Assembly: GCF_000376105.1 (NCBI RefSeq)
Contig: NZ_AQWM01000006.1
Coordinates: 86,053 to 150,052 of the forward strand
Reading direction: 5' to 3'
Origin: Asticcacaulis benevestitus DSM 16100 = ATCC BAA-896
GTDB lineage: Bacteria; Pseudomonadota; Alphaproteobacteria; Caulobacterales; Caulobacteraceae
DNA length: 64,000 bases
The stretch's first letter is position 1. Every line of letters starts with the position of its first letter. Made by a program: the position numbers and the translations under genes. Below are positions 16,874 through 25,182 of this stretch, in pieces. The notes below the pieces were generated by a model. It made no database searches and was not told the DNA's origin. It saw only the letters and a list, made by a program, of their open reading frames with translations.

Positions 16874-17352
16874 GGGGGCGTCCACACACGTCCGGCGCGG
16901 TGCCGACGCCAAGACCCGTCAGGTTCGACAACTGTCGCAGCACGTCCTCAAACGGCGCCCAGCCTGTGGCGGTACGGATCAGGAAGATGTGCTCGTCGCG
17001 GATATGGACGATGGCGCCCTCCGGAAAGATCACCACCTCCCAGGTGCCGCCCTCCGCGCGCAGAAAACTGCCGGCCGTGAAAAGGCTCCAGAAGGCGCCC
17101 GTCGGGCTGGCCGGGAGGATATAGCTGTCGCCATCAAGCGGACTGGCGGGTTGAGCGGCTGTGGTGCGGCTCATCACCTGCGCCTGCACCAGCGCTTCCA
17201 GTTTCATCAGCCCGGCGTTCATGACGATGCGCTTCTGGCGGTGGTCGCCGATCAGCGGCAAGAATAGTCTCGGGGTCGTTTCGCTCACGGCTCACCTTCG
17301 CTTTCAGGGTTAGGCCCGAAAGCATGAAGGCTTGGAAGACAGTGGGGATTAT

Positions 17353-17862
17353 TTAACCCAGATAAACGATGCGCTTCTTGCCCTTGGTGGCGCGCATATC
17401 GGCAACATGGCCCTGATGGCTGCCGTCGCGCATGGCATCCGCCGCCGTGCCTTCAACATAGGTCGTCAGCTTGATGTCCTTCTGGATCAGGTGCGCGGCG
17501 TAAAGATGCCCCTGAAAGATGGCGTCAATACCGCCGGGTATAAGGCCAAGCAAGGCGCCGGCGCCGGGTATCATTTTCACCACATCCTCGACCGTTGTCA
17601 GGCCGCTGTCGATCAGCAGAATAACCAGCGAGGTGGCCAGCGTGCCAGCGGTGACCCGTGCGCGCAGACCTTGCGTGAGGAGGATAAGCCCTGCCCCCAC
17701 CGAATAGACCGTCGACAAACCAGGGATAGGCAGCAGCGCCAGTATACCGTCGAGGCCAATGATATTGATGGGGCCAATGCCGATAATTCGGTCTGACAGG
17801 CGCTTGACCGTCTCGACCGTGTCATAGATACGATTGATATCGTCGTGTGTTTTTGCCAACAT
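17353..17862 (-). CDS. DUF4112 family membrane protein
   Basis: The 169-residue protein matches DUF4112: a basic start, LSDRIIGIGPINIIGLDGIL, then LLPIPGLSTVYSVGAGLILL as a membrane segment and a second hydrophobic stretch (TLATSLVILLIDSGLTTVED) before VKMIPGAGALLGLIPGGID. The usual DUF4112 order is preserved. An AAGGGG precedes ATG 17862. Function is unknown. It is a chromosomal gene just outside the phage remnant. Confidence 0.8.
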   Translation of the reverse strand: MLAKTHDDINRIYDTVETVKRLSDRIIGIGPINIIGLDGILALLPIPGLSTVYSVGAGLILLTQGLRARVTAGTLATSLVILLIDSGLTTVEDVVKMIPGAGALLGLIPGGIDAIFQGHLYAAHLIQKDIKLTTYVEGTAADAMRDGSHQGHVADMRATKGKKRIVYLG

Positions 17863-17955
17863 GCCCCTTGCCCCCCGAAACGAGACTATTTACCCTGTTT
17901 TTAAGGTGCGGTGCGAACACCGTTCTTGTCAATACGGATTAGAAAACACCGCCCG

Positions 17956-18900
17956 ATGCGCCTGTTCAAGCAGCTTTGTTCGTTCCTATGTATCTGTATC
18001 AGCCTGGCAGCCGTGGTGGCGGCCAGCCTCTGTGTAACCAACTCTCATCATGCCTATTTCTATCTGCTCGATATCTTCACCCTGCCCGTGCTGTCCGCCA
18101 CTTTGGTCGTCACCTTGGCCTTTTACTGGGCAAGGCAAACGTGGGCCGGGCATATTGGCGTACTGGCTGTGCTGATGGGCTTGTGGGCGCTGGCGCCGCA
18201 GGCCTTCATCACGCAAAAACCCGCCGATAAAAGCGTGCCGCCCGTCAGGCTGATGTTCGCCAACCTCTACATCATGAACAAGACGCCGGAGCATTTGAAA
18301 ATCTGGATCGATAAGGAGAAGCCGGACATTATTGCCAATGTCGAAAACTTCCGCATCACCGCCGAAAACCTGACGCCGCTGTTGAAAAGCCAATACCCTT
18401 ATCAATACAGAGACTGCGATGCGGTCGTGTATTCGCGTTATCCCATTGCAGGTGATCGTCATGGAAAGACGCGCTACAGTTTCGATCAGGTCGATATCCA
18501 AACGCCGCAAGGCCTGCTGCATGTCGCCATAGTTCACCTGTGCCAGCCCACGCCCCTGGATCATACCTGCCAGGTGTCACAAACGACGCGGCTGCGCACG
18601 GACTTAAGGCCGGAACAAAACGCCAGGACCGTGATCGTCGGCGATTTTAACAGCGATCTCAGCGCCTATCTGCTGCAGGACTTCGCCCGCGAGCACAACT
18701 TCCGCCCGCTGGCAGCACCAACCGGCACCTGGCCAGCCCTACTGCCCGGTGTTTTCCGCATCGCCATTGATAACGCGTTCGCCGGCTCAGGTTTAAGCCT
18801 GCAAAGACGCAAGGTCGGTCCGGACAATGGCTCGGATCACCGGCCGATCGTCATCGATATCTACCCGGCGAAACTCACCCCTTCTTCACAGGCTTCCTGA
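17956..18900 (+). CDS. Membrane-anchored endonuclease/exonuclease/phosphatase-family protein
   Basis: The 314-residue protein has three hydrophobic segments near residues 6-25, 35-60 and 66-85, then an EEP domain outside or inside the membrane. VGDFNSD (about residue 231) and GSDHRPIVID (about 295) are the metal and catalytic motifs of DNase I-like phosphodiesterases; LMFANLYIMNKTPE is the first core strand. The usual Glu of the second motif is NVENFRIT. The nucleic acid or lipid substrate is not known. I chose ATG 17956 over one 15 codons upstream. The 3' end overlaps the next convergent gene by 26 bases. Confidence 0.75.
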   Translation: MRLFKQLCSFLCICISLAAVVAASLCVTNSHHAYFYLLDIFTLPVLSATLVVTLAFYWARQTWAGHIGVLAVLMGLWALAPQAFITQKPADKSVPPVRLMFANLYIMNKTPEHLKIWIDKEKPDIIANVENFRITAENLTPLLKSQYPYQYRDCDAVVYSRYPIAGDRHGKTRYSFDQVDIQTPQGLLHVAIVHLCQPTPLDHTCQVSQTTRLRTDLRPEQNARTVIVGDFNSDLSAYLLQDFAREHNFRPLAAPTGTWPALLPGVFRIAIDNAFAGSGLSLQRRKVGPDNGSDHRPIVIDIYPAKLTPSSQAS

Positions 18901-19438
18901 CCGCCGAAACCGCCTTGGCGATCGGCTTGGGCTCAACCTTCAGCGTTTCTTTTACAGCGCTCTCACTGGCCTTCACGGCGTCTTCAGCCGCCACCTTCAA
19001 AGTGCCCGCTTCCACCACGACTGCATCGGCGATAGCCACCGGCGCCTCAATCACCCGGTCCAGCACGACCTCGGGCTCCGGCATGGCCTGAACCGCTTCG
19101 GCAACCGCTTCTTTGGCGGCTTCGACCACGGGCTCTGTGACGGCTTCAGCGGTCTTGACCGCCTCGTCCTGAAGGTTAGCAGCCGCCCCCCACACGCCAT
19201 TAAAACCAGGCCACCTACCGGCCAGCGGCATATCCTTAAGCAGGCCTTCGCTCTTGGCGAGGTTTTGCGTCATCGCCCAGGCGCTTAAGCCAAAGCTCGA
19301 TGCTGCCCAGAACGGCACCCACATCGGCGACAGCGCGCCCACCCAGAAGTTCATCACCTTCTCCGATGCCGCCTTCATCTCTTCGGGCGTGGCGACGGGC
19401 GGGAATTTCGGCGTTTGAAAATCGGTCATGCTCAACAT
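18875..19438 (-). CDS. Ala/Val-rich helical protein, phasin-like
   Basis: The 187-residue protein starts at ATG 19438, five bases after GAGG. Residues 20-60 contain VMNFWVGALSPMWVPFWAAS, a hydrophobic stretch that could lie on a membrane or granule. From about residue 90 it is a low-complexity amphipathic helix rich in Ala, Val, Glu and Lys, ending PVKKG. This composition recalls phasins and apolipoprotein-like helices, but no family signature is certain. It converges with the EEP gene. Confidence 0.5.
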   Translation of the reverse strand: MLSMTDFQTPKFPPVATPEEMKAASEKVMNFWVGALSPMWVPFWAASSFGLSAWAMTQNLAKSEGLLKDMPLAGRWPGFNGVWGAAANLQDEAVKTAEAVTEPVVEAAKEAVAEAVQAMPEPEVVLDRVIEAPVAIADAVVVEAGTLKVAAEDAVKASESAVKETLKVEPKPIAKAVSAVRKPVKKG

Positions 19439-19516
19439 CTCAGCCTCTGTATGGTGCGGGTTAATATTGCGGCGCAACATAACACATCGCACCGGACTCG
19501 CCAATCAGGCGTATGA

Positions 19517-20365
19517 TCACAATATCCTGACAACCGCCTTGCCGTCAGCCTCACCAAAAGTCCTAACCACGTCCTCGGAAATGGTTTTGAACAGGGGCAG
19601 GAAACCCGCCGGCGGATTGATCGCCACCAGAGCGCAGCCGTTCATCTTCATCGGGTTCCACAGCAAGCGCAGACGCAATTCCGACACCAGAATTTCAGGC
19701 GCGCCCTCCAGATCGCCTTCGCTGACCTCGCGCTCCATATGGCGCAGCCACGAATCGAAAGTCTCCAGATCTTTGAGCGGCAGCCAGATCAGAAAGCGCG
19801 CCTCTGGCCGCAGGGTCAGGACGGCGTGGACCGTTTTGGTGATGCGATCATAGTCGTCCGCCTTCTCAAACGGCGGATCGATCAGGTAAAACAATTCCTT
19901 GTCGTCCTGCGACGCCTCGACGGCGATAAAATAGCCATCCGCCTTGACCGCCTGACCGCGCGGCTCGATGCGCTCCTGTAACAGCTCAAAATCATCGGGC
20001 CGCAGTTCGCAGCCGACATACTCATCCCCCGTGCGCTGGTGATCGAGCACAAGCGTCGGCGATCCCGGATAGATACCGACGCGGTCCTTGAACCCCGCCT
20101 TCAGGTTCTTGGCCCTGACATAATCAGCCAATGGCTTGAGGCTTTCCGGTACATCGCGGCTCATCAGGTACTTGATGCCAGCCTCGGCTTCTTTAGAGCG
20201 CGAAAAGTCCGGATTGGAAAGATCATAGTAGCCAGCGCCGGCATGGGTATCGACCACCATCAGCGGCTTGTCGTCCTTGCGCATCAGGCGCAGCAGGGTC
20301 AGGACCGCGGCGTGCTTGGCGAGATCGGCGAAATTTCCGGCGTGAAAACCGTGTCTGTAATTCAT
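19517..20365 (-). CDS. rlmJ: 23S rRNA (adenine(2030)-N6)-methyltransferase RlmJ
   Basis: The 282-residue protein begins MNYRHGFHAGNFADLAKHAA, the hallmark of RlmJ, with VVDTHAGAGYYDL as the SAM-binding motif and FYLIDPPFEKADDYDR carrying the Asp-Pro-Pro-Phe catalytic motif for N6-adenine methylation. It modifies A2030 of 23S rRNA. It is on its own promoter as far as I can see; neighbours are unrelated. Confidence 0.93.
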   Translation of the reverse strand: MNYRHGFHAGNFADLAKHAAVLTLLRLMRKDDKPLMVVDTHAGAGYYDLSNPDFSRSKEAEAGIKYLMSRDVPESLKPLADYVRAKNLKAGFKDRVGIYPGSPTLVLDHQRTGDEYVGCELRPDDFELLQERIEPRGQAVKADGYFIAVEASQDDKELFYLIDPPFEKADDYDRITKTVHAVLTLRPEARFLIWLPLKDLETFDSWLRHMEREVSEGDLEGAPEILVSELRLRLLWNPMKMNGCALVAINPPAGFLPLFKTISEDVVRTFGEADGKAVVRIL

Positions 20366-20374
20366 ACGCCAGCC

Positions 20375-21313
20375 TTAGAGCGGCGCGCGCTTCTGTGCAA
20401 GAACAAGAAGACTGTGACCGAACAGCCCCGAACGTTCGACGATCAGGTTCGGAAGCGGATATACAACATAACGCTTGATCTGCGCCAGTGCACCGCTCAG
20501 GGCGCGTGTCACTACATTCCGCCCGAAAATTTTCACCATAGTACGGCGTATGCCCAGACTGATAGCCACCCCGTAAGGCGGCGGAGATCCTATATAGCGA
20601 ACGTCGAAGCCCGCCATTTCCATCAACCGTGTCAGGCTCGACTTGGTAAAATGGTTGACGTGCTCCGGGAAAACCATGACCTGCGAATTCACGCCACGCA
20701 CCTGCCGATCGAGCGAATTAAAATTCGGAACGCCAATCATGACCAATCCGCCCGGCTGGATCTTGCCGTGCAACTGCTTGGCAAAAGCGAGTGGTTCCAG
20801 CAAATGCTCCATCACGTCGAACATAGTCAACAAGGCAATGCTATCATCGGCAAACTGAGCCAGGTCGCCATCGCGGACATCGATACCAAAGAGCGCCGTC
20901 GCCGTTGCGCGCGACTTGGCGCTGATTTCGACGCCCACGGCGTCAAAACCGAGATTTGACAAGGCCTTCACGGTCGAACCGGCTCCCGCGCCATAGTCGA
21001 CTGCCAGACCGGACTGCGGGGCGTCGCTCACCGAGGCGACGAACTTTCCCACCATTCCCATCTTGTCGGCAATGACCGCTTCATAGTCGGCCGGATTGTC
21101 GGAGCCATAGGCGTAGACTATAGCCGAGCCATAATATTCGTTTAGATAATCATTGGTCAGGCGCGGCGCCATATAAACGAACCCACAGCCGTCACACCGA
21201 CAAGCAGCGCGCTCAAGGCCCTCAGCCTTTCCCAATGGCAGCACGCTATGATTTTGGCTTCCGCCACACAAGGGGCAGGCGGTCACGGTGCTGTCCGGAT
21301 GATCATAGCGCAT
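20375..21313 (-). CDS. SAM-dependent methyltransferase with N-terminal zinc ribbon
   Basis: The 312-residue protein opens with CPLCGGSQNH and ACRCDGCGFVYM, a two-part Cys zinc ribbon, then LAVDYGAGAGSTVKALSNLG, a SAM motif I, and FDVMEHLLEP, typical of class I methyltransferases acting on sugars, lipids or small molecules. PGGLVMIGVPNFNSL and FPEHVNHFT follow. The substrate is unknown; similar proteins occur in polysaccharide and secondary metabolism loci. The start at ATG 21313 gives a normal zinc-ribbon N-terminus. Confidence 0.8.
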   Translation of the reverse strand: MRYDHPDSTVTACPLCGGSQNHSVLPLGKAEGLERAACRCDGCGFVYMAPRLTNDYLNEYYGSAIVYAYGSDNPADYEAVIADKMGMVGKFVASVSDAPQSGLAVDYGAGAGSTVKALSNLGFDAVGVEISAKSRATATALFGIDVRDGDLAQFADDSIALLTMFDVMEHLLEPLAFAKQLHGKIQPGGLVMIGVPNFNSLDRQVRGVNSQVMVFPEHVNHFTKSSLTRLMEMAGFDVRYIGSPPPYGVAISLGIRRTMVKIFGRNVVTRALSGALAQIKRYVVYPLPNLIVERSGLFGHSLLVLAQKRAPL

Positions 21314-21365
21314 AGCACTTCGTATTGTGATTCTTGCTTTTGTCGAACAGTTTGCCTGCTGCGCT

Positions 21366-21719
21366 TTACGCCTCAAGTCCCAATTCTTTTCGTGTCTTCC
21401 TGGGCAAGGCACTGGCGATGATGTCGTAGGACGCCCGCACATGGTCCATAAGATCCGCATACGCGATATGAGTGGCCTGAATCCACGTCATGCCACGCGA
21501 AGCCAGATAGGGCGCAGGCCGGCATCCCTCGGCATCGCTCAAAATTTCGAACCCGATCGGGGTCACCTTGAAACTGACCGAAAGCCCTGCGCTGTCACTC
21601 CAGCCGGCGATAGCAAACACCTTACCACCTACCTTCCAGACATCCGCCTCGCCCCACTGCACCACATGGGTCGAGTGCGGCAAGGTCGCGCAGAAGGCGT
21701 TGAAGGCGGCGGTGTCCAT
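21366..21719 (-). CDS. MmcQ/YjbR family protein
   Basis: The 117-residue protein has the YjbR fold features: FCATLPHSTHVVQWGEADVW at the start, KVFAIAG, VSFKVTP, and an end with HVRASYDIIASALPRKTRKE. The family has a double-wing fold and has been suggested to bind DNA, without a defined role. It lies 14 bases before the aspartokinase fusion stop region on the same strand, so it may share its transcript. Confidence 0.85.
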   Translation of the reverse strand: MDTAAFNAFCATLPHSTHVVQWGEADVWKVGGKVFAIAGWSDSAGLSVSFKVTPIGFEILSDAEGCRPAPYLASRGMTWIQATHIAYADLMDHVRASYDIIASALPRKTRKELGLEA

Positions 21720-21733
21720 TTTATGTCATGTCG

Positions 21734-23404
21734 CTATTTCAGGGGCATCTCGCGGGCGATTTGCAGCGTATCGGCCAGCAGCGATTCCGAGGTTGGCCAG
21801 GCGCCGGCGCCCTTGCCCGTCACATACCACGTCTCATCATTATCCAACTCGATGATGGCGCGGTTCTGTTCACCACGGGCACCGACGAGATAATGATCGG
21901 CATCGAGCACTTCCAGCTTCATCGAGCCTTGCAGGCCTTCCGGCGTCGGGTAGGCGCGCGCCACATAGCGCAGGCCCTTGCCCGCAGGAATAATCAGCGA
22001 GTCCTCGGTGATCTGGCCCACTTCAATATGCTTGGGCGACTGGCCGGGGAAGGCGATGTCGCGCAGAAGTTTCAGCTTGGCGCCGACATCGGTGCCGTCG
22101 AGATCGGCGGTGGAATCCGGCTCGGCGAAGCCCAGACGGCGCGCTTCATCCATGGCGGCGTCGAAGGTCTTGCCGGCTTCGACCTGATCGATGACAAAGT
22201 TCGACGTGCCGTTGAGCACCCCGGCCAGCGACTTGACCTTATGGCCGGCGGCGACGGCGCGTTTGAGCGCCTCGATGATCGGTGCCCCCCCGCCGACCGA
22301 GGCCGAATAGGTCAGCATGGCTCCGGAAGCCTTGGCCGCCGCGCGCAGCTTGTCCGCCGAAGCTGCCACCGCCTGCTTGTTGGCGCTGGTGACCGACACG
22401 CCGGCTTTCAGGAAGCCTTCGAGCAGTGCGGCCGAGGGCGATACGCCGGTGCCGATATCGACAAACACATCGACATCGTTGCGCACGAACGAACGCGCAT
22501 CAGAGGTGAACTTGGCGGCCAGCGGATGATCGCGGCGCTTCGAGGCATCGCGCACCAGAATGCGGTCGACCTCGATCAGTTCCGGCCATTCCAGGCAGCG
22601 CTCGAGGAATTTCGAGCCAACCCCGCCGGCGCCCATGACCGCGATGCGGATCGGGCGCTTGAGGACAGGCGCCTTGCGATAGGCGGTCGTGGTGCCGAGG
22701 GTGGTTTCGTACCCCTTGGCAAGGCCCGCGACCTGTACCGTCAGGCCGTTATCGGCGGCGAAGCGCATGGCCTTGCCCTGCACCACAGGGAAGGCGATCT
22801 TGAGGGCTTCGTCCCAGCTTAAGGATTCGTAGGGGCGGACGGAATCGCCGACCGTGGCCGGATCGCCGTCATAAACCGCGTCCACATCCTTGATCAGGCG
22901 GGCATCGACGCCGAGCGCCTGGGCGATATAGACCGCCGTCAGGTCGGAACCGCCGCGGCCAAGCAGCACCGGCTCGCCGGCAGCATTTTCAGCCACATAG
23001 CCCGGCACCACGACCAGATCGACCTTTTCCAGATCGTTTGTCAGAACTTCAGCCCTGATCGACACAGGTGTGGCGTTGAGGTGCTCCCCCTCGGCGATCA
23101 GTCCGATCTCGTTGGCCGAGCGGAACTGCGTCACGATGCCCGAACGCTCAGCAGCCATGGCCAGCAGGGTGGCGGCGCGCATTTCGCCGGTCTCCACCAG
23201 ATGCGGTGTGGCCGAAGACACCGAGGCCTGCGTGTAGCTGCCAGCCAGGCGCAAAAGCTGATCGGTCTGGCCCTTGAAGGCCGAGACCACGGCGATCACC
23301 TTGTGGGCGTCACGGACATAGCGATAGATTTCCGCCACGGCGCGTTGCAGAGCGCTTTCGCTCGTGAGAACCGAACCACCGAATTTAACGACGAGGACAG
23401 ACAT
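21734..23404 (-). CDS. Aspartokinase-homoserine dehydrogenase fusion lacking ACT domains
   Basis: Residues 1-235 form an aspartokinase catalytic domain: VVKFGGSVLTSE, LGRGGSDLTAVYIAQALG and IKDVDAVYDGDP. Residues 247-556 form homoserine dehydrogenase: IAVMGAGGVGSKFLERC (NAD(P)-binding), TSANKQAV, SVGGGAPIIEAL and the signature GVLNGTSNFV with the catalytic Lys region after it. The fusion would take aspartate to aspartyl phosphate and aspartate semialdehyde to homoserine. At 556 residues it is much shorter than E. coli ThrA (about 820); the regulatory ACT pair between the two domains is missing. It may therefore not be inhibited by threonine. It feeds the metX-metB pathway further right. Confidence 0.88.
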   Translation of the reverse strand: MSVLVVKFGGSVLTSESALQRAVAEIYRYVRDAHKVIAVVSAFKGQTDQLLRLAGSYTQASVSSATPHLVETGEMRAATLLAMAAERSGIVTQFRSANEIGLIAEGEHLNATPVSIRAEVLTNDLEKVDLVVVPGYVAENAAGEPVLLGRGGSDLTAVYIAQALGVDARLIKDVDAVYDGDPATVGDSVRPYESLSWDEALKIAFPVVQGKAMRFAADNGLTVQVAGLAKGYETTLGTTTAYRKAPVLKRPIRIAVMGAGGVGSKFLERCLEWPELIEVDRILVRDASKRRDHPLAAKFTSDARSFVRNDVDVFVDIGTGVSPSAALLEGFLKAGVSVTSANKQAVAASADKLRAAAKASGAMLTYSASVGGGAPIIEALKRAVAAGHKVKSLAGVLNGTSNFVIDQVEAGKTFDAAMDEARRLGFAEPDSTADLDGTDVGAKLKLLRDIAFPGQSPKHIEVGQITEDSLIIPAGKGLRYVARAYPTPEGLQGSMKLEVLDADHYLVGARGEQNRAIIELDNDETWYVTGKGAGAWPTSESLLADTLQIAREMPLK

Positions 23405-23533
23405 AATTCACCCGTTTCAGACCAATTTGCACGGTCGCTATAAGACTTTGACGCCGGAGCCAAGAAAAAACGTCTTTAGCGTTGAGATTCTTAAGCCCGG
23501 TTTCAGCCGCAACCTCTTTGTCAACTTGACAAA

Positions 23534-24241
23534 ATGCAGCACCGGGTATGTCCTGCCCGTATGCCGGAATACGCTAGGATCATTCATGATATAGATTTGG
23601 ACGATGATTTCATCGACGTTATTATAACGCTCGAAAAATCCCTCGGCGTTAAATTTCATGATGAAGCTTTTGCGCGCATTCGCACCTTGGGTGAGTTGCA
23701 TGATCTGGTTTGTCAGGAAGCCGAGAAGCTTAACAGAGGCGGCAACAAATGCGCGACCAGCATGAGCTTTTATCGCCTTAAAGCCGCCATTCAACGCACC
23801 GGATTGCCACGCAGACTTTCACCATCAACACCGTTGCGAGCTTTGACCGACCTTGATTATAAAGCCGTCACCCGCCGGCTCGCAGGATGGTCAGTCGCGC
23901 ATCTATCTATAAGTGCCTTCGGATGCCTGATAGCTGTAGTGCTTGTTTTAGCGATAAATATCCCTGTGTTTTTGGCATTCGGTGGTTGGGCGTTTTTAAC
24001 AGGCTTATTGAGTGCCATCTTTCTGCTTGCTATCGCCGCGCGCTTTTTCCCGGCCCGCTTGCCTGAGCAAAAGACGGTCGGCGAACTGGCTTCCAGTCTG
24101 GCCGCCAAAAATCTGAAACGACTTGCCGAAGAGGGCGCGGCCCTTGCACCGCAAGCTGTATGGAAGGCGCTTACTCAAATCGTGGCCGATCAAATGGGTG
24201 TTGAACCCAAACGCCTGTCCCGCGAATCCCGCTTTATCTGA
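23534..24241 (+). CDS. Membrane protein with carrier-protein-like ends
   Basis: The 235-residue protein has an N-terminal acyl-carrier-like segment (DLDDDFIDVIITLEKSLGVK with FHDEAFARIRTLGEL) but lacks the Ser that accepts phosphopantetheine. Two hydrophobic helices (about 125-145 and 150-170) follow, then a second four-helix-like stretch at the C-terminus (VWKALTQIVADQMGVEPKRL). The symmetry is unusual. Possible starts are 23534 and 23561; neither has a good ribosome binding site. It diverges from the aspartokinase fusion. Function unknown. Confidence 0.6.
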   Translation: MQHRVCPARMPEYARIIHDIDLDDDFIDVIITLEKSLGVKFHDEAFARIRTLGELHDLVCQEAEKLNRGGNKCATSMSFYRLKAAIQRTGLPRRLSPSTPLRALTDLDYKAVTRRLAGWSVAHLSISAFGCLIAVVLVLAINIPVFLAFGGWAFLTGLLSAIFLLAIAARFFPARLPEQKTVGELASSLAAKNLKRLAEEGAALAPQAVWKALTQIVADQMGVEPKRLSRESRFI

Positions 24242-24267
24242 CAAGCACTTACCGTTATGAGCGGTTT

Positions 24268-25182
24268 ATGAATAACCGTCCCGCCCTTCTGCAAGCCTAT
24301 GGCCTTCTGATCCTCACCAGCCTGATCTGGGCCGGTAACAGCGTGGCGGGCAAGATCGCCGCCGGTCACATAGATCCCATACTGCTGACGGCTTTACGCT
24401 GGTCGATCGCGGCGCTGATCATCACCGCGCTGTCGGTCAAACACCTGAAAGCCGACTGGCCGGTTATCGTCAAACACTGGCCGCTCCTGATGGCCTATGG
24501 TGTCAGCGGTTTCTCCCTGTTCAACATCTTCCTGTATTCGGCCCTGACGCAAACCAACGTCATCAATGTGATGATCGAACAGGCCGGCATCCCCTTCATC
24601 ATCTTCTTAGGCAACTACCTGCTGTTCCGCACCCGCGCGACGGTGGCGCAACTGATCGGCTTTGCCCTCACGCTGTTCGGCGTTATCCTGACTGCCACCC
24701 ATGGCGACATCGCCCAGTTGCTGCGCCTCCAGTTCAATATTGGCGATATCATGATGCTGCTGGCCGTGCTGATCTATGGCGGCTATTCTGTCAGCCTGAA
24801 ATGGAAGCCCGTCATGCACTGGCAGAGCCTGCTGGCTATTCCCTGCATCGGCGCGGCCATCACGTGTGTGCCGGTCCTGATCTGGCGCTACCTGACGCAC
24901 CCCTTCCCCGCCCCCGATGCCACCGGCTGGGGCGTGGTCGTCTACGCCTCCGTCTTCGTGGCCCTGATCGCCTCGGCCACCTATATCGCCGGAATCGAGC
25001 GGATCGGCGCCAACCGCGCCGGCCTGTTCATCAACCTGCTGCCGATCTTCGGTGTCTTCCTGGCGGTCATTATCCTGCGCGAACCCCTGCACACCTATCA
25101 TCTGATCGCGCTTGGCCTGGTCAGCGCCGGCATCTTCCTGTCGGAGTGGAGCCGGCTTAAAGGCGCTTCGAAGCCTACCTAG
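24268..25182 (+). CDS. DMT-superfamily (EamA) transporter
   Basis: The 304-residue protein has ten hydrophobic segments in two EamA repeats. The first repeat begins LLILTSLIWAGNSVAGKIAA, with the typical Leu-X-Trp-Gly/Ala-Gly-Asn-Ser pattern; the second contains VYASVFVALIASATYIAGIE and GVFLAVIILREPLHTYHLIA, including the conserved Glu-Pro. Such proteins export or import small metabolites, often amino acids. The stop overlaps the next convergent gene by eight bases. Confidence 0.88.
   Translation: MNNRPALLQAYGLLILTSLIWAGNSVAGKIAAGHIDPILLTALRWSIAALIITALSVKHLKADWPVIVKHWPLLMAYGVSGFSLFNIFLYSALTQTNVINVMIEQAGIPFIIFLGNYLLFRTRATVAQLIGFALTLFGVILTATHGDIAQLLRLQFNIGDIMMLLAVLIYGGYSVSLKWKPVMHWQSLLAIPCIGAAITCVPVLIWRYLTHPFPAPDATGWGVVVYASVFVALIASATYIAGIERIGANRAGLFINLLPIFGVFLAVIILREPLHTYHLIALGLVSAGIFLSEWSRLKGASKPT

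Larger units (their letters stand above)
15502..16885 (+). mobile_element. IS110-family element, IS1111-like
   Basis: The element is about 1,384 bp. Its ends carry a 12-bp inverted repeat: GTGGACGCCCCC at 15503-15514 and GGGGGCGTCCAC at 16874-16885. Only about 70 bases precede the transposase, while about 270 non-coding bases follow it. Inverted repeats and a long right end fit the IS1111 group rather than classical IS110. No target duplication is evident. It sits inside the DUF2793 tail gene, and its excision restores that frame, which fixes the ends to within a base or two. Confidence 0.85.
14702..17288 (-). pseudogene. Phage/GTA tail-fibre gene (DUF2793), split by an IS
   Basis: The N-terminal part (17288 to about 16886) begins TPRLFLPLIGDHRQKRIVMN, GLMKLEALVQ and DGDSYILPASPTGAFWSLF, typical of DUF2793 tail proteins. 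The C-terminal part (about 15501 to 14702) reads AYNVLAVKGAVALLSAKPAS, ILGLLGDNTLRLKVSPDG, then a domain rich in Ala/Gly/Thr. Removing about 1,384 bases between 15502 and 16885 joins GVGTAPDV to IAYNVLA in frame and gives a protein of about 400 residues. The gene is therefore disrupted, not naturally two genes. Confidence 0.8.
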
